Assembly (NCBI RefSeq): GCF_037975245.1
Contig: NC_092562.1
Span: forward strand, 18,560,554 to 18,624,553
DNA from: Apostichopus japonicus
Taxonomy: Eukaryota; Echinodermata; Holothuroidea; Aspidochirotida; Stichopodidae
Direction of reading: 5' to 3'
DNA length: 64,000 nt
This document shows, in pieces, positions 37,901 through 49,825 of this stretch (position 1 is its first letter; the number at the start of each line of letters is the position of its first letter). A model generated the notes under the pieces. It was not told the DNA's origin, did no database searches, and was given only the letters and a program-made list of their open reading frames with translations. The position numbers and the translations under genes were made by a program.

Positions 37901-39310
37901 TTTCAGAGCAGGGCGATGCGGGGGAAAGGGTCGGCAACGGTTATATAACATTCATGAATTAATTTCGGATATGTTACTGCTGATGAATTTCTTTAGAGGT
38001 GTTTTTGCAATGAAACAGTGCCGTGGATTGTTTTCATACATAGAATAGGATAGCAGTATTAATTAACTAAATTTTGAAGTGTTTTTCAACTTCTTCATTT
38101 ACTTAGCAACCGGCTCTCCTTGCCTTCGCTATCCACTCTCCTCAACCTATTCGACCCCCTCCATGCCACCCAAGAAAAACTTCATAAAACACGACATGAA
38201 GAAAATGACATGATATTACGAAGAATACATTTGCGATTATATTATAGCTTTGTAATATATTTTTCGATGGGCAACAAAATATGAGAACTCAACATTCTAT
38301 TTGTTATATATCCTATGTTGGCAACTTGCGGTAAAAGAGACAATATTGGGTACGATATACTGAAGTCAAAATTTTGAAACCTTTAGAGCGCGTTGTTTCA
38401 AAACACACTTTGTTCAATTTCGTAAAGACGCAAGAACGTGGAAGAATTATGGTATATCACCCATATTGTTGTTCTGTTTATTTAATAAGTTTGGTTTGGG
38501 TAACATTACTCTAAGATCTGTTTGTTGTATAATAAAGTACCCTATATTTATATATTTATTGATAAGAAAAAGTGCTGTTATTATCAACAGAACATGACTA
38601 AATGAAGGGGGAAATCGGTATCAGTTTAGGACCTGCAGCTCTGATGAACCGCATGCCTCTCAAATAACTAACGATGTTTTCAGATTACTACTCAATTAAT
38701 TGCTTTAATCTAGTCTCCTGAAAAGACACAATCAGATGATATAATCTGATCTACTAATGACAACACAATGAGGTACAATTATGCAAAAGCAAAGTACTAA
38801 CACTTTGTCTTAACGAATATTAATCATTCAAACGGCATAGCAAATACCGACTTTAGGTTGCCGTGAGTTTAAAAACATTTCCATGACGGGAATGAAGGAT
38901 TAGACAAACTGACCTGACATGGAAATCCCTAATAATTGCAATTCATTAACTTACTTGTCAAGTTTTATGTAACATATCGAGTAAACTTGTAAATATTCCA
39001 CATTTGACTTTGCAAGTGTTGATTATGACACTGATAAAATGTCTGGACGACGAAAACGTTTCTTAATCGAAAAAGTATACATTCATTACTCGTTATATTT
39101 AACGATCATCCAAGTGGTGAAAGAAACCTACAAAAGGCTGTGAGTTGGCTTGATCAATTGAAATAAAATTTCGAATGAGCTTTAAAATAGTTATTTGCAA
39201 TTGAAACAACAACGAAAATAAGAGGAAAGCTTAAGTGATTTCCTTACCTGATACGCAGGAGGTAAATCCATCACCATGGAAAGATCTTTTCCTCGCATCT
39301 CTTGAGCCAT
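31975..39310 (-). CDS. Type II membrane BRICHOS-domain protein 2 (234 aa, five exons)
   Basis: Exons in order are 39248-39310, 36532-36699, 35567-35686, 34930-35067 and 31975-32190; all introns are GT..AG and phase 0. Exons 2 and 3 have exactly the same lengths as in the first gene (168 and 120 bp). The cytoplasmic tail has PPAY at 17-20, the membrane span is about 28-52, and glycosylation sites are N62 (NLS) and N124 (NQT). BRICHOS landmarks are Asp114, Cys130 (CYFTRL) and Cys198, the latter followed by a SYWLTP stretch typical of the domain end. After the dibasic KR at 215-216 comes an 18-residue C-terminal peptide in which basic and bulky hydrophobic residues alternate (core RIRIKI), with one Cys (227), ending FGR. 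I infer that convertase cleavage and perhaps C-terminal amidation could release it. The resemblance to BRICHOS-borne antimicrobial peptides is suggestive only. Exon 5 begins at the acceptor at 32190, so its GTG is an internal Val, not a start. Confidence 0.92.
32266..34765. mobile_element. 2.5-kb foldback/TIR element in intron 4
   Basis: Ends are inverted: ATCCCTGGTGGAAATTCCAG at the left and, read inverted from the right, ATCCCTGGTAGAAATTCCAG. Left arm 32370-32570 and right arm 34262-34740 are built from related short repeats in opposite orientation (GGTTCAACTATGTTTTACTG and its complement type). No transposase and no clear target duplication. The interior (33050-33190) has small repeats around ATCCTTTATAGTAAA. 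Confidence 0.75.
32370..32570 (+). repeat. 29-bp minisatellite, about 6-7 units
   Basis: Units of 29 bp start GGTTCAACTATG and end GGGTCCAACT, with small length changes at the right end. Because the unit is stop-free, two overlapping frames appear open across it; these are not genes. Confidence 0.9.
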
Positions 39311-40492
39311 AGCGATGAAATAACTTGCAGCGGTGTTTGGCACAACTGTTTATCAGGCAAAGAAATTGTAAGTGTAGCTGGAGCTTATTGGGTTCTAGTC
39401 ACCATCCTGGCTCCTTTTATCCTTTCTGGGAAGCTTACTTTTCTCTTAAAATCCTAGTTACATGTGTCACTGACGTAAGTGATTAACAGATGACCGGATC
39501 CATGATACAATTAGTTTTCAAGATTTTAAAGGTTTTATTAAAGAATTGATGACGCTGGCTGGGTACCTGAGACCTATAAAAACACATAATATAATAAAGT
39601 AAATAATATAAATATAGCCAAATCGACCCTGGTATCTTCACACCATTTACTTCAGGGAAATCCCCAAAATCAACCAATGGTCACCGGTACCATAGAAATA
39701 CCAAACATGTTGTTACTAAATACAGCTGCTATCCGCTACACCAATGGGGGCGTCAACTACTTTAAACCGCGTGACCTTTTGTCGATATGACACCATCAAT
39801 GAGATATATAAGAGACATAAATATACTATTTATTAATAGCGATTGTGCAAAGGGTTGTTCGTAAGTAAACGGTAAGAAATTGTAAACGTAGGTGGCTTTT
39901 ATTATGTGCGAGTCACCATCCCAGCTCCTTTCATCCTTTCCATTGGACGTCTAAACATTCATTTTTTTTCTCTTTCTAAAGACACCAAACATTCCCATTC
40001 CCTTTTCTTCAAGTGAAGGTCTGCTTAAACGACCCCAAGGCAACATCGCCTTATTCATCAAACCAGGGTCTGTCTCTTTGCACGTTACTGTAATGTCTTC
40101 CCTTTAACCTACTGTAATGTATTCCTGTTAACCTTCTATTGTACTATTGCTAAAATCAGTGACCTTACTCTAAAACCATTGAAACTTTACCGTGGTTTGA
40201 ATATAATGATTTTGACTATAATTATTTTTCATTTAATAAAACCAGGATTTAAAAAGGGGTTTGTGTGGCTAAATCATGTGTCGATTACATGTTTTCGAAG
40301 TCGACAGATGACTTTTTACACACATAAGGAAGGGTATTCCAGTTAAAATGGTTTCCAATGTCATTCATCTCGACATTTTTAAAATATGGAGTTTACTCTT
40401 TCAAGGAACCTAAACATAGCTCACTACTCGCATAAATTTGCATACAAGACAACTGTGTTGGAACAAGCGCAATTATCTACCGCAATTATCTA
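38920..40492 (-). repeat. Family R1, copy B, surrounding promoter and exon 1 of second BRICHOS gene
   Basis: Inverted relative of 765-2050. It keeps the 285-bp segment missing there, including TATA box and exon 1. It also carries a second core-promoter-like segment (39915-39955, AGGATGAAAGGAGC on the minus strand) resembling the TATA region at 39399-39430. Confidence 0.65.
39413..39477 (-). promoter_or_regulatory. Core promoter of second BRICHOS gene: TATA plus CRE-like site
   Basis: TATA box GGATAAAAGG (39413-39422), about 103-112 bases before the ATG, and CRE-like TACGTCA (39471-39477), about 49 bases further upstream. Spacing matches the first gene within a few bases. The site sits in the phrase TTACGTCAGTGACA, shared with the modules at 27.25 and 27.46 kb. 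Confidence 0.7.
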
Positions 40493-40974
40493 AAAACATC
40501 AGTGAAAGCGGCTGAAAAACAAGTGTATAGCAACTATTAACAAAGTTACACAGAAACTCAAACAAGCCCACCCAAGTTTATTCAGGGTTCTTTTTTCGAA
40601 AAGGAAAAAGAAAAACTAATAATTGTTTCCGAATACAGAATAATCTAATTTCAAATGTTAAACTTTGGCACTGCGCCGATGATAAAAGAAATTAAAGAAG
40701 AAGCACACCCAGCTATTATCACTAACTTTGAGTAAGGAACCGATTGTGATGAACACCTGAACAAATGGAAACATCACTGATCTAAATGTTAATTCATATG
40801 CAGAACTTAAGAGGTTACAACTTGAGCCACATTAAGCTGAAGTTTGGAATGTTTTTTTTTTCTTTTTATTAAACTTGCTTTGTTCATATTTCTGATGAAG
40901 CTTTACTATTAGAAGGGACACTTACTCAAAACGCTGTTTCTTTTCCATATTACAAGGTGGAATGTTAACAGATT
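40493..40974. other. Intergenic, no gene seen
   Basis: AT-rich DNA between family R1 and the satellite of about 125 bp. No coding signal recognised. Confidence 0.4.
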
Positions 40975-41246
40975 TGACCCTGAAAACAATGCCAGCATAA
41001 GGTAATATCAACTAAGTCAATATGTTAGATTCTACATTTGCAAAACCCATAACTTTAAAAACGTGTAATCGACGCGGGATTTAGCCACAAAACCCCCTTT
41101 CAAATCCGGATTGGTGCCAGCATAAGGTTATATCAACTAGCTCCAATAATTTAGATTCTACATTTGCAAAACCCATTACTTTAAAAACGTGTAATCGACG
41201 CGGGATTTAGCCACAAAACCCCCTTTCAAATCCGGATTGGTGCCAG
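40975..41246. repeat. Satellite of about 125 bp, left part (two units)
   Basis: Two units each run from GCCAGCATAAGGT through GATTCTACATTTGCAAAACC and GTAATCGACGCGGGATTTAG to AATCCGGATTGGTGCCAG. The array is interrupted at 41247 by the large TIR element and resumes at 55444. Related units lie at 57880-58232, and single relatives at about 965-1020, 2640-2710 and 40230-40300. Confidence 0.9.
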
Positions 41247-41804
41247 TGTGGCAGTAATGAGTGTCCGGGCGTCCGTAGGACACATATTACTAGGAAATAG
41301 TGTCTCATTTGCGTGAATAGTGTCTCAGGGACACTTTCCCTTGCTTTCTACGCCACCGTGAAAAGTGTCCGGGTTCTCTTAAAATAGCTTTAACGTGGTT
41401 CTGTTGAGTGACAAAAGTTTCTGGCCCTATCTACGTTCCCTTATGACCTTTAAGGAGGAGGTAATTTACCAGCAAAGACCAAGTTGACAATGTTATATCG
41501 GTCAGCATGCACCCTCAAAACTCGGTTAAAGCATAACTAATACTCCGAGTGTCGACAGTTGTGGGAAGGAGGCGGCAAATGTTATTATTCTCGTGGAGAC
41601 TACACCCAGAGGGGCGCTGTCCGCTATATTTCGATTGTCGACTGTCAGTGTCAGAAGGCTGCATAATGTTAAATTTATCTTCTGAACTAATTATAGTCAT
41701 GTCTGTCTGACTCTGCTGCTTATCAATCGTTACTACCATTAGGGTAGTTGTTTTGAAGGTCGGAATTTCTAAACGTTGGAGAGAGATCACCATGTAGGTT
41801 GAAG

Positions 41805-41835
41805 CATGGAGGTAAAATCTGTTTTTACCTCCATG
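41805..41835. repeat. Short perfect hairpin
   Basis: CATGGAGGTAAAA pairs with TTTTACCTCCATG across a 5-base loop. A related CATGGAGGTCAAAT follows at about 41896. Confidence 0.7.
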
Positions 41836-42476
41836 GTTGAAGGTTAATGTATTTCAACCGGTACGCGGCGGCGGAAAGTTCCCCGCCATCCGGAGCATGG
41901 AGGTCAAATCCGGGGTCAGAGCAGGAAGTTGTTATGGAAAAACTCCCTGGTCAGAGTCAATATATTTTATTCAGTACGCGGGAAATGTGGAAATCTCCCG
42001 CTCTACGTTCTAGGTGTGACAAATTTTTTATTTCACGAATGCGTATTTGCATTCTACTGTAAAATGTATAGGCTACTGCTGTTTACTCAGTGAAGAAAGC
42101 CGAATGTGCCGTCTACGTCGTGAACGTTACATGTCGCAGGCCCAAAATTTCTAAGTAGTTGCATATTTGCACGCACAGTAATTGCATTAAGAGTTGAGAC
42201 CGTTAACTTACTAAGTTACTTAGCCCGATCTGATATTACAAGATGACTTCTCCTAAGCTGGATACCGATGACGAGTACATTATCATTGGAAAATATCTTT
42301 CGTCAGGACTGTACCCTGAAAAGTCTACGTTAAATCTAGAAAGATCGATAAGGGGAAGATCGAAGATTTTTAGACTGACGGGAGATGCCGATCTAGTTTA
42401 CGTCGGCCCACATGGCAACGAAGATAGGCCCTTGGCCAAAGCCCACAAAATTAAAGCTTACGAGAAGGGTTTGGCG

Positions 42477-45382
42477 GTAAGTGTTTTATTTGTTTATTTG
42501 TATAAAACTTTTAGGAATTATTCCCACTGAAGAAAATGATTCCATAGATATGCATATAACTTGAACTAAGTGCATTGGCCATTTGGGCCTTGCAGATTAT
42601 AGGTATATTTTATTATTTGTAAACACCTAAGAGTAGAACTGAAAAGTCTAAACTTTATTAGTGTAAGAGAATATCGTGATGCATAATTAGTCGGCAAGAC
42701 ACGAATAGTATTAGGCTACTATAGGCTAGCCTTACTGCAGCATAGGAGTAAGACTTCGAGAGTTAACCCTTTTTGCAAATAATTTGCTTTATTCAAATTT
42801 AAGCCACTCCGATTGGCAATCTCTGAAATAAAGCCTACTTGGTATAATTTATGTTACTGTGGTAGCTGCCAAAACTTCCAGATCGGCTGTCAGTTACATA
42901 TCAGCTGTGTAGTGTGTACCCATGCTACCATGAGTATACAAGCTTTTAATTTCAATAATGATTATGTGTTTGAAATTGCTAGGTTACAAACAAAAAGAAA
43001 TCATCAGGATAGGACTTTTCAGATTTTCTGAAAGATATGTCCTGGCCTCCTGGGATTAGTCCCCTTACTAGTTAAAACACAAGGTAGCAAGGGAGAGGGG
43101 GGGGGGTCCCTGTATTGTCCATATTGGAGGATCAATTAAATTAATGAGTGTTACTTTATTATCTCTTTCTTTTAGAGGTTTTCCCATATTTTTTTAAAAT
43201 ATTGGTGCCGGGATGTGCACAGACACTGCAGCAGGTCGAATATATGCTATAGGTAATCAGTTGGCCACCTGCCCATCACTTCATTGTCAGGAGGTTAGCT
43301 GTGTTGGCTAATAATGTACGGTTTAATGGTCCTTTTTGCTGGTGATATTTTAATTATGCAAACATGTACATGGTTATGGTATGAATATTCATTAAACATT
43401 CTTCCACAGTAATTAAGGTTGTTAATATATGCACAAAACAATGTTGCAATTAAATAAGTGCAGGTTAAACCATGGAGCTATAAACCTGGGATTATAGCTC
43501 CATGGTTAAACCAAGTTTATATCATTTATATTAAATTTGCAATGTATTATCACATGTAGACACTGCTTGGTGATATACTGTAGTATTGCTAGAATGGTGA
43601 CCAGAATGGACCTAAAAACTAATATAGTGTAATCTCTTTGACAAATTTGAGGGTGGGTGAATACATTTCTATTCAGGAGGATAGCTGCAGGTGTTGAGAG
43701 AAACAATTGAAAAAAGAGCAAATAAAAATGCACAACAATTTGCTTTTGTTTTATCCCACATGTTATCATGAACTTATTTGACCAAATGATAGGAGTATTT
43801 GGTATAAGACCCTAATTTGAAAGAAAGGGATCCGAGAAGGTGGCTTAATCAATAGAAATATCAGGTTCATTTCAATTTCTGTAAGAGTCCTTGTAGGACA
43901 CGAGTGGTGACAATTTTATCACCTAAGTATTTTTTTCATCGGCATTTCAGCAGGAGGCACTGATTATGATGGAATCTGCAATGGAAGTTGTGTAACATGT
44001 TTTTTAGATCCTAGCTCATAGGCCTTACATGTTAATGGAATACATATGGACCATCTTATGCGTTGAGCTTATAAATGCTAGGCCTGGGTCGAAAATACTG
44101 TTCACAAGCAGCACAGTTATCACTAAATCATTTTGTTTTTGTCATCTAAAAGCAATATTTGTTTGCATGATTGTAACTGCAAAGTCATTCACCATATGCA
44201 TATCAAGTTATCAACCGATGCTTAAAGTTTGCATCCCTTTGTTGGCCAGTGCAAGAGTATAAGGAGTATGTGTGGAGATTGCCCAGAGAATGAAAGATCT
44301 AGCTCATTCATTTGTTCTCAAATTTATAATTTACTAAGCATATATTAAAGATGATCATGATGGTGGTACATTCAGTAGACTTAATGACTCGCAGTACTGT
44401 CAGGAATTTTCATGTACTGCAGCCATAAACACAAATTCCGCTAAGAACACATCTTGGTATTTTTTTTTAGCTGCGTATAATTAAAGCAACAGGAAAACCT
44501 TTACATAGGATTATCTGATATGAATTTCAAAATGAAAAGAAAACTGAATTGTGATATGAAGCAAGAATGACACATGAACATAACAGAGTTCAGTAGTTGA
44601 ATTGTTGTCATAAAGAAGTATCCGAGAAAATGTCCTAGGTACGTACATTCATATGCAGTTCATAACTAAAGTACAAACAAAGCCATAGCCTTTTGTCCAA
44701 AATTCATCACCAATGAACCCATATGCTTATTTCAACATCTGTTTAAGTAAAATTTGCTACTTGGTTAATAACCAAGAAGTCTTTCCTTCCATATACTGTA
44801 ACTCTACAGTGTGAATTTCTGTCATTAATATAAAAAAATTCTGCAAATTCCCTTCAAAGATTAATTTGTAACATTTCTAAATGGATTACAATATGGATAC
44901 CAAAGTATAGGTTGTACCAATGTATGCTTCCTACATCAGTTAGGTGTAACCCTGTCATCTCACTGACAGATTCCAAGGCAATTTTCGGACTAACTATCAA
45001 TCACTCATCCAGTTACTTATACATCTGTCCCCCCCCCACCCCACATTCAAAGGTGATGAAAATGGTTACCCAGGCCTATGATAGTCCCTAGTGACAATTA
45101 CCATCTAGATTGTCAGCTAGATGGATCACTGCATGTGACTTGCATCTCACTTCAGAGATTTCCCATTGCATATAACAGTTGGGTTTGACAAGTCAGTAAG
45201 TATATAATAGGTTTGGTAATGAAGAAAAAACTTGGTAACAGAGTCTTCCAGTGTGAGTTACAATAAAAAAAAAACAATTGAATGTTTAGCATTTTACAAA
45301 ACTCAGATAAAAATCACTTGAACATCAGTTCGTATGATAAGATTGTGTATGGTTCTGAATGCTATTTTACTTCTCTTTTTAG
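42477..45382. other. Intron-like DNA inside the Ginger-like element
   Basis: No coding block recognised. Contains the hairpin at 43463-43512 and a poly-C run near 45028. The integrase zinc-finger exon should lie here if the gene was complete. Confidence 0.4.
43463..43512. repeat. Short hairpin, 21-bp arms
   Basis: GGTTAAACCATGGAGCTATA pairs with its near-exact complement (one mismatch) across a loop of about 8 bases. Both it and the hairpin at 41805 centre on CATGGAG. Confidence 0.75.
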
Positions 45383-47639
45383 ATGGGTGTGGATATGATT
45401 GGACCCCTTCCAGAGACCATCAATGGAAATAAGTACATCATATAAACCCTATGTGACTATTTTTCAAAATGGCCAGAGGCTGTTGCTGTAAGAAACAAAA
45501 CAGCAAAAACTGTTGCAAACTTTCTGTTTGAAACCATGGCCAGGTAAATATCCATCTACTTTTGTTGCTACTTTACATAGCATACATATGAAATTAATTA
45601 CGTAGACCTACAATTTGCACTGTTTTAACTGTAACCCAGAAAGCGGCCAAATGGTTACAGGAATTTATAGAAGTTGATTGTTCAGTTAATGTCAATAAAA
45701 TGTTAGTGGGATATGGTCAGTGCTTTTAACTTACTTTTTTTTTAAATCAGTGCTGAAATGATTTCCTGATTAAACCATGCAGCCATTCTGCAGATGCCAG
45801 TAGTTCATTACATTACTCGTAATCAATACTTTAACAATAGTTATTTGAATGTTTCCATTTATTTAGATTTGGGTGCATGAAAATTGTCATCTCGGACCAG
45901 AAAGGAGAATTTGTTAATGCTCTGAACAAGTCCCTGTTTATCATGATAGGGGTAGACCACAGAGAATCCTCTAGCTACCACCCACAGACCAATGGGCTTG
46001 ATGAAAGATTCAACCAAACTCTGCAAAGGTCACTCATCAATGTTGTCAATGAAGACCAACATGACTGAGATGAAATGCTGTCTTCAATTCTCATGGGGTA
46101 CCATACAGCAAACATGGTTCAATAGGTCTTTCACCTTTTGCTGTGATGTTTGGAAGGTTTGTAATAATTTAAACCTACCATTGCTGAATAGATATTTACA
46201 TTTGCTAAGGCCATATACAGAGAAAAAGCAATCAGGGATAAGAGAGTTTGGACAAATCTTGCATAGCTACACCAGTCCTCTGTACGATAAAATCTAATTT
46301 GACACATCCCAGGTCCTGGGAAAAACCGCTAAATAGAGGACCATCAATAACCTAATTTAAGTTACAATATCTAAACAAATAAATATTAACCCTGTATATG
46401 GTACACTCTGCAGCAAGTACAAAATATGAACATTAATTAAACTGTAAATGCATGCCCATTAATTTAAAAGATACATGCAATTAATGCCACTGACATTGGT
46501 TTTGTTTTGCATATACTATACTATATTTATCATAATTGACTGGTATGCAAGTTGGACCTATAACAGCACATAAGGGTGTTATATTTGTGCTGGTTTGAGT
46601 ATGTGATGTGACTCAAATTTCTGGTCAAATGGTCTTAATAGTAAAAATAAAATATATAAAAATTTGTTTATTCTTCAGTCAATGAAGTGTTGTGAATAAT
46701 TGAATGTTAATTTATCTTCATATATCCAGAGAGCCATTGCGACCAGTCGACATGGAAGACTCCATTGTCCAACAAGAAGCTCCTACTACAGACTGCAGCG
46801 ATGCACAGCGGGAGAGGGTTGTTCAACTCATGTCACAGTCGTGGGACATAATCAAAAAGTGTTGTAAAAGACAATATTGGCAAAGCCCAAGAACGGCAAA
46901 AAAAGAATTTGGATAATAGGCACCAAAAAAGGTAATTATATAATGCCATGTTGTACATTGAAGTTGTAGTTAAATGAATGGCAACATGTGCATTGTATTA
47001 TGATGTTTACGTATATCTGCTGGATTTTATTTTATTCAGAGCTTCGAAGTTGGTTCCAGTGTTCTCGTACAGAATGCTAGAAAGGATGCCCGAATAGGAG
47101 GGAAGCTTGAAAACTCTTGGCTAATTGGGCCGTATGAAGTGAAGGCTGTGAATGAGAAAGGACTGTACACACTTATTAACAGTACCACAGGCCTTCCTCA
47201 GAAGAAGAAATTCAATTCAAATTTACTTAAAGAATTTTGCACAAGTAAGATTTCTTTGCAGTATTTTTTTTTGGAGGGGGGGGGGGGTGGGGGGGGAGGA
47301 TTGGCATGATTCCTTCAGAATTTCCTTAAAAATAATCAGCAACTTAATCAGTTCTGAGTATTTGATGGCTTATGTGAGGGTAAAGGACTGTAGTGGTCTT
47401 TACACAATAAATCAGTTTCGACTTAATGGCCTAACAAATTAACCATTATTGCCAACAATAATAAAGACAGGAATAAGTTAATTAGAAGAAAACTTCAGTT
47501 TCCTGACAATTGTTTTCAGAAATTAAATTTCATTTGTTTTCGTTTCGAGAAGATAATTTTATTTGATGTCAGTTTGAAACTCTGCAATTTAATGTTCAAC
47601 TTCTGAAGAGCAGCTTTCCTGGCTTTGATAATAATCATA

Positions 47640-48080
47640 ACCTATTCATTGATGCTGGCGTGTGTGTGCGTGTCTTTGTACCGCCCACATTGTAAACACT
47701 ATATCTCAAGAATCGAAGCTTAGACTGATCCCATAGTTTGTGCAAAAGAGTACATTGTTGAGTACAAGAAGCGTATTGTATTGTTTGAGGTCAAAGGTCA
47801 AATTGTGAAACCTTGTAAACATGGTATCTCAATATTGGAAGCTTGGGCAGATCTCGTACTTGGTAAGATAGTGCATAACATTGACTAAAAGAAACTGTTT
47901 GATTTTGTCGGAGGTCATAAAGGTCATTTGAAGTCAAAAAATGCCAAACAGTTACCTCACTCCCCTCTAACCTGTCCCTACACTAACGCACCTTCCTAAA
48001 CATAATATCTCAGAAGCTTGGAACGATCGCATATATGATATGTAATTGTACCACATTGAGTACAGAAGCCTAATGTTGTG
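47640..48080. repeat. Degenerate repeat with ATATCTCA..GAAGCTTGG phrases
   Basis: Several units of roughly 100-120 bp contain TATCTCA, GAAGCTTGG, a CATAT/GTAC stretch and AGGTCAAAGGTCA or GGTCATAAAGGTCA. Related units recur at 49070-49260 and 52450-52840. No coding content. Confidence 0.65.
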
Positions 48081-48089
48081 GGCCAAGGT

Positions 48090-49052
<963 letters not shown>

Positions 49053-49393
49053 GCCGAGGTCAATGGATCGTTTGAGGGTTCAAATTGTGAAAACCATGTT
49101 TTACACAATATTTCAAAAGGACAGATGTCATATTTAGTATGTTGATGTATCACATTTAGTAAATGAAACCTGTTGTTGAGGTCATCATCATTTCAGGATA
49201 GCCTGTGATATTGCAAATTTATTGTTTGTCACATCACACTGCTTTACTAAGATCGAATATGTTCTACACCCTAACTATAAATTATGTCAGATTCATGAAA
49301 AAAAACTGCTCATGTTACATCATTGAATTAATGCTATTTGAAAGAAGTACATGGCATTGCTCACAATATTGCTAGTAATATTGGAGTGTTAGC

Positions 49394-49642
49394 TTGGAGT
49401 GTTAGCTCAGTGGTTAACGCCGGTGCCTTTCAATCATAAGGTCCCCGGTTCGAGTCACTCCCAGATTAATGTATGTCGTCCAGTTACAGAGTTGTTGACA
49501 ATTAACAATTCATAATTATGGACGTTAAATATGAATGTAAGAGACTGACTTCGGTCAGCTTGCAGCTTTGATAAGCCTATGAGGCTTCTTCGCGAGTTCC
49601 TGCTTGCAGAGGATCTAATATACATACATACACACACACACA
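49394..49642 (+). mobile_element. tRNA-derived SINE (family B), intact head
   Basis: A-box-like TTAGCTCAGTGG (from 49402) and B-box GGTTCGAGTC (from 49447). The family-B body follows, then a tail of ACATACATACACACAC. It is the best-preserved copy in the window. Confidence 0.85.
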
Positions 49643-49825
49643 CAATATTATTATAATATTCCCATGGAATTTTCTGTGCTATGATAGCTGAAGGAGAGAG
49701 GGAATCCCTTACACTGGCCAAGTGGCGAGTTTTTCACAAAAAAAATCGTAAGGCCTATTTTTACAATTCATGGTTAAGTAAGTTTCCAGTGTGCTATTAT
49801 TGTGTTATTTGCTTTGATTCAACAG

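Larger units (their letters stand above)
42243..47244 (+). pseudogene. Multi-exon Gypsy-type integrase (Ginger transposase), decayed
   Basis: Five exon-like blocks with fitting splice sites: 42243-42476, 45383-45543, 45867-46156, 46730-46931 and 47040-47244. The first resembles the N-terminal region ahead of the zinc finger. The second holds the first catalytic Asp (GVDMIGPLP) and a DYFSKWPEA stretch. The third holds the second Asp (VISDQKGEF) and the Glu (HPQTNGLDERFNQTL). The fifth has the GPY/F module (WLIGPYEV) of Ty3/Gypsy integrases. No exon for the H2C2 zinc finger was found in 42477-45382. Defects: TAA within the second exon (near 45443), TGA near 46065, a one-base loss near 46110, a frame break near 46858, and an A-run shortening at 46923-46930. 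No reverse transcriptase was seen within the element, which argues for a DNA transposon over an LTR element. Confidence 0.8.

Noticed and set aside
45383-47244. An LTR retrotransposon (Gypsy) or a domesticated host integrase gene
   Set aside because: No LTRs, gag or reverse transcriptase were seen; the TIRs at 41247 and 55443 enclose it; and stops plus frameshifts argue against a live domesticated gene.
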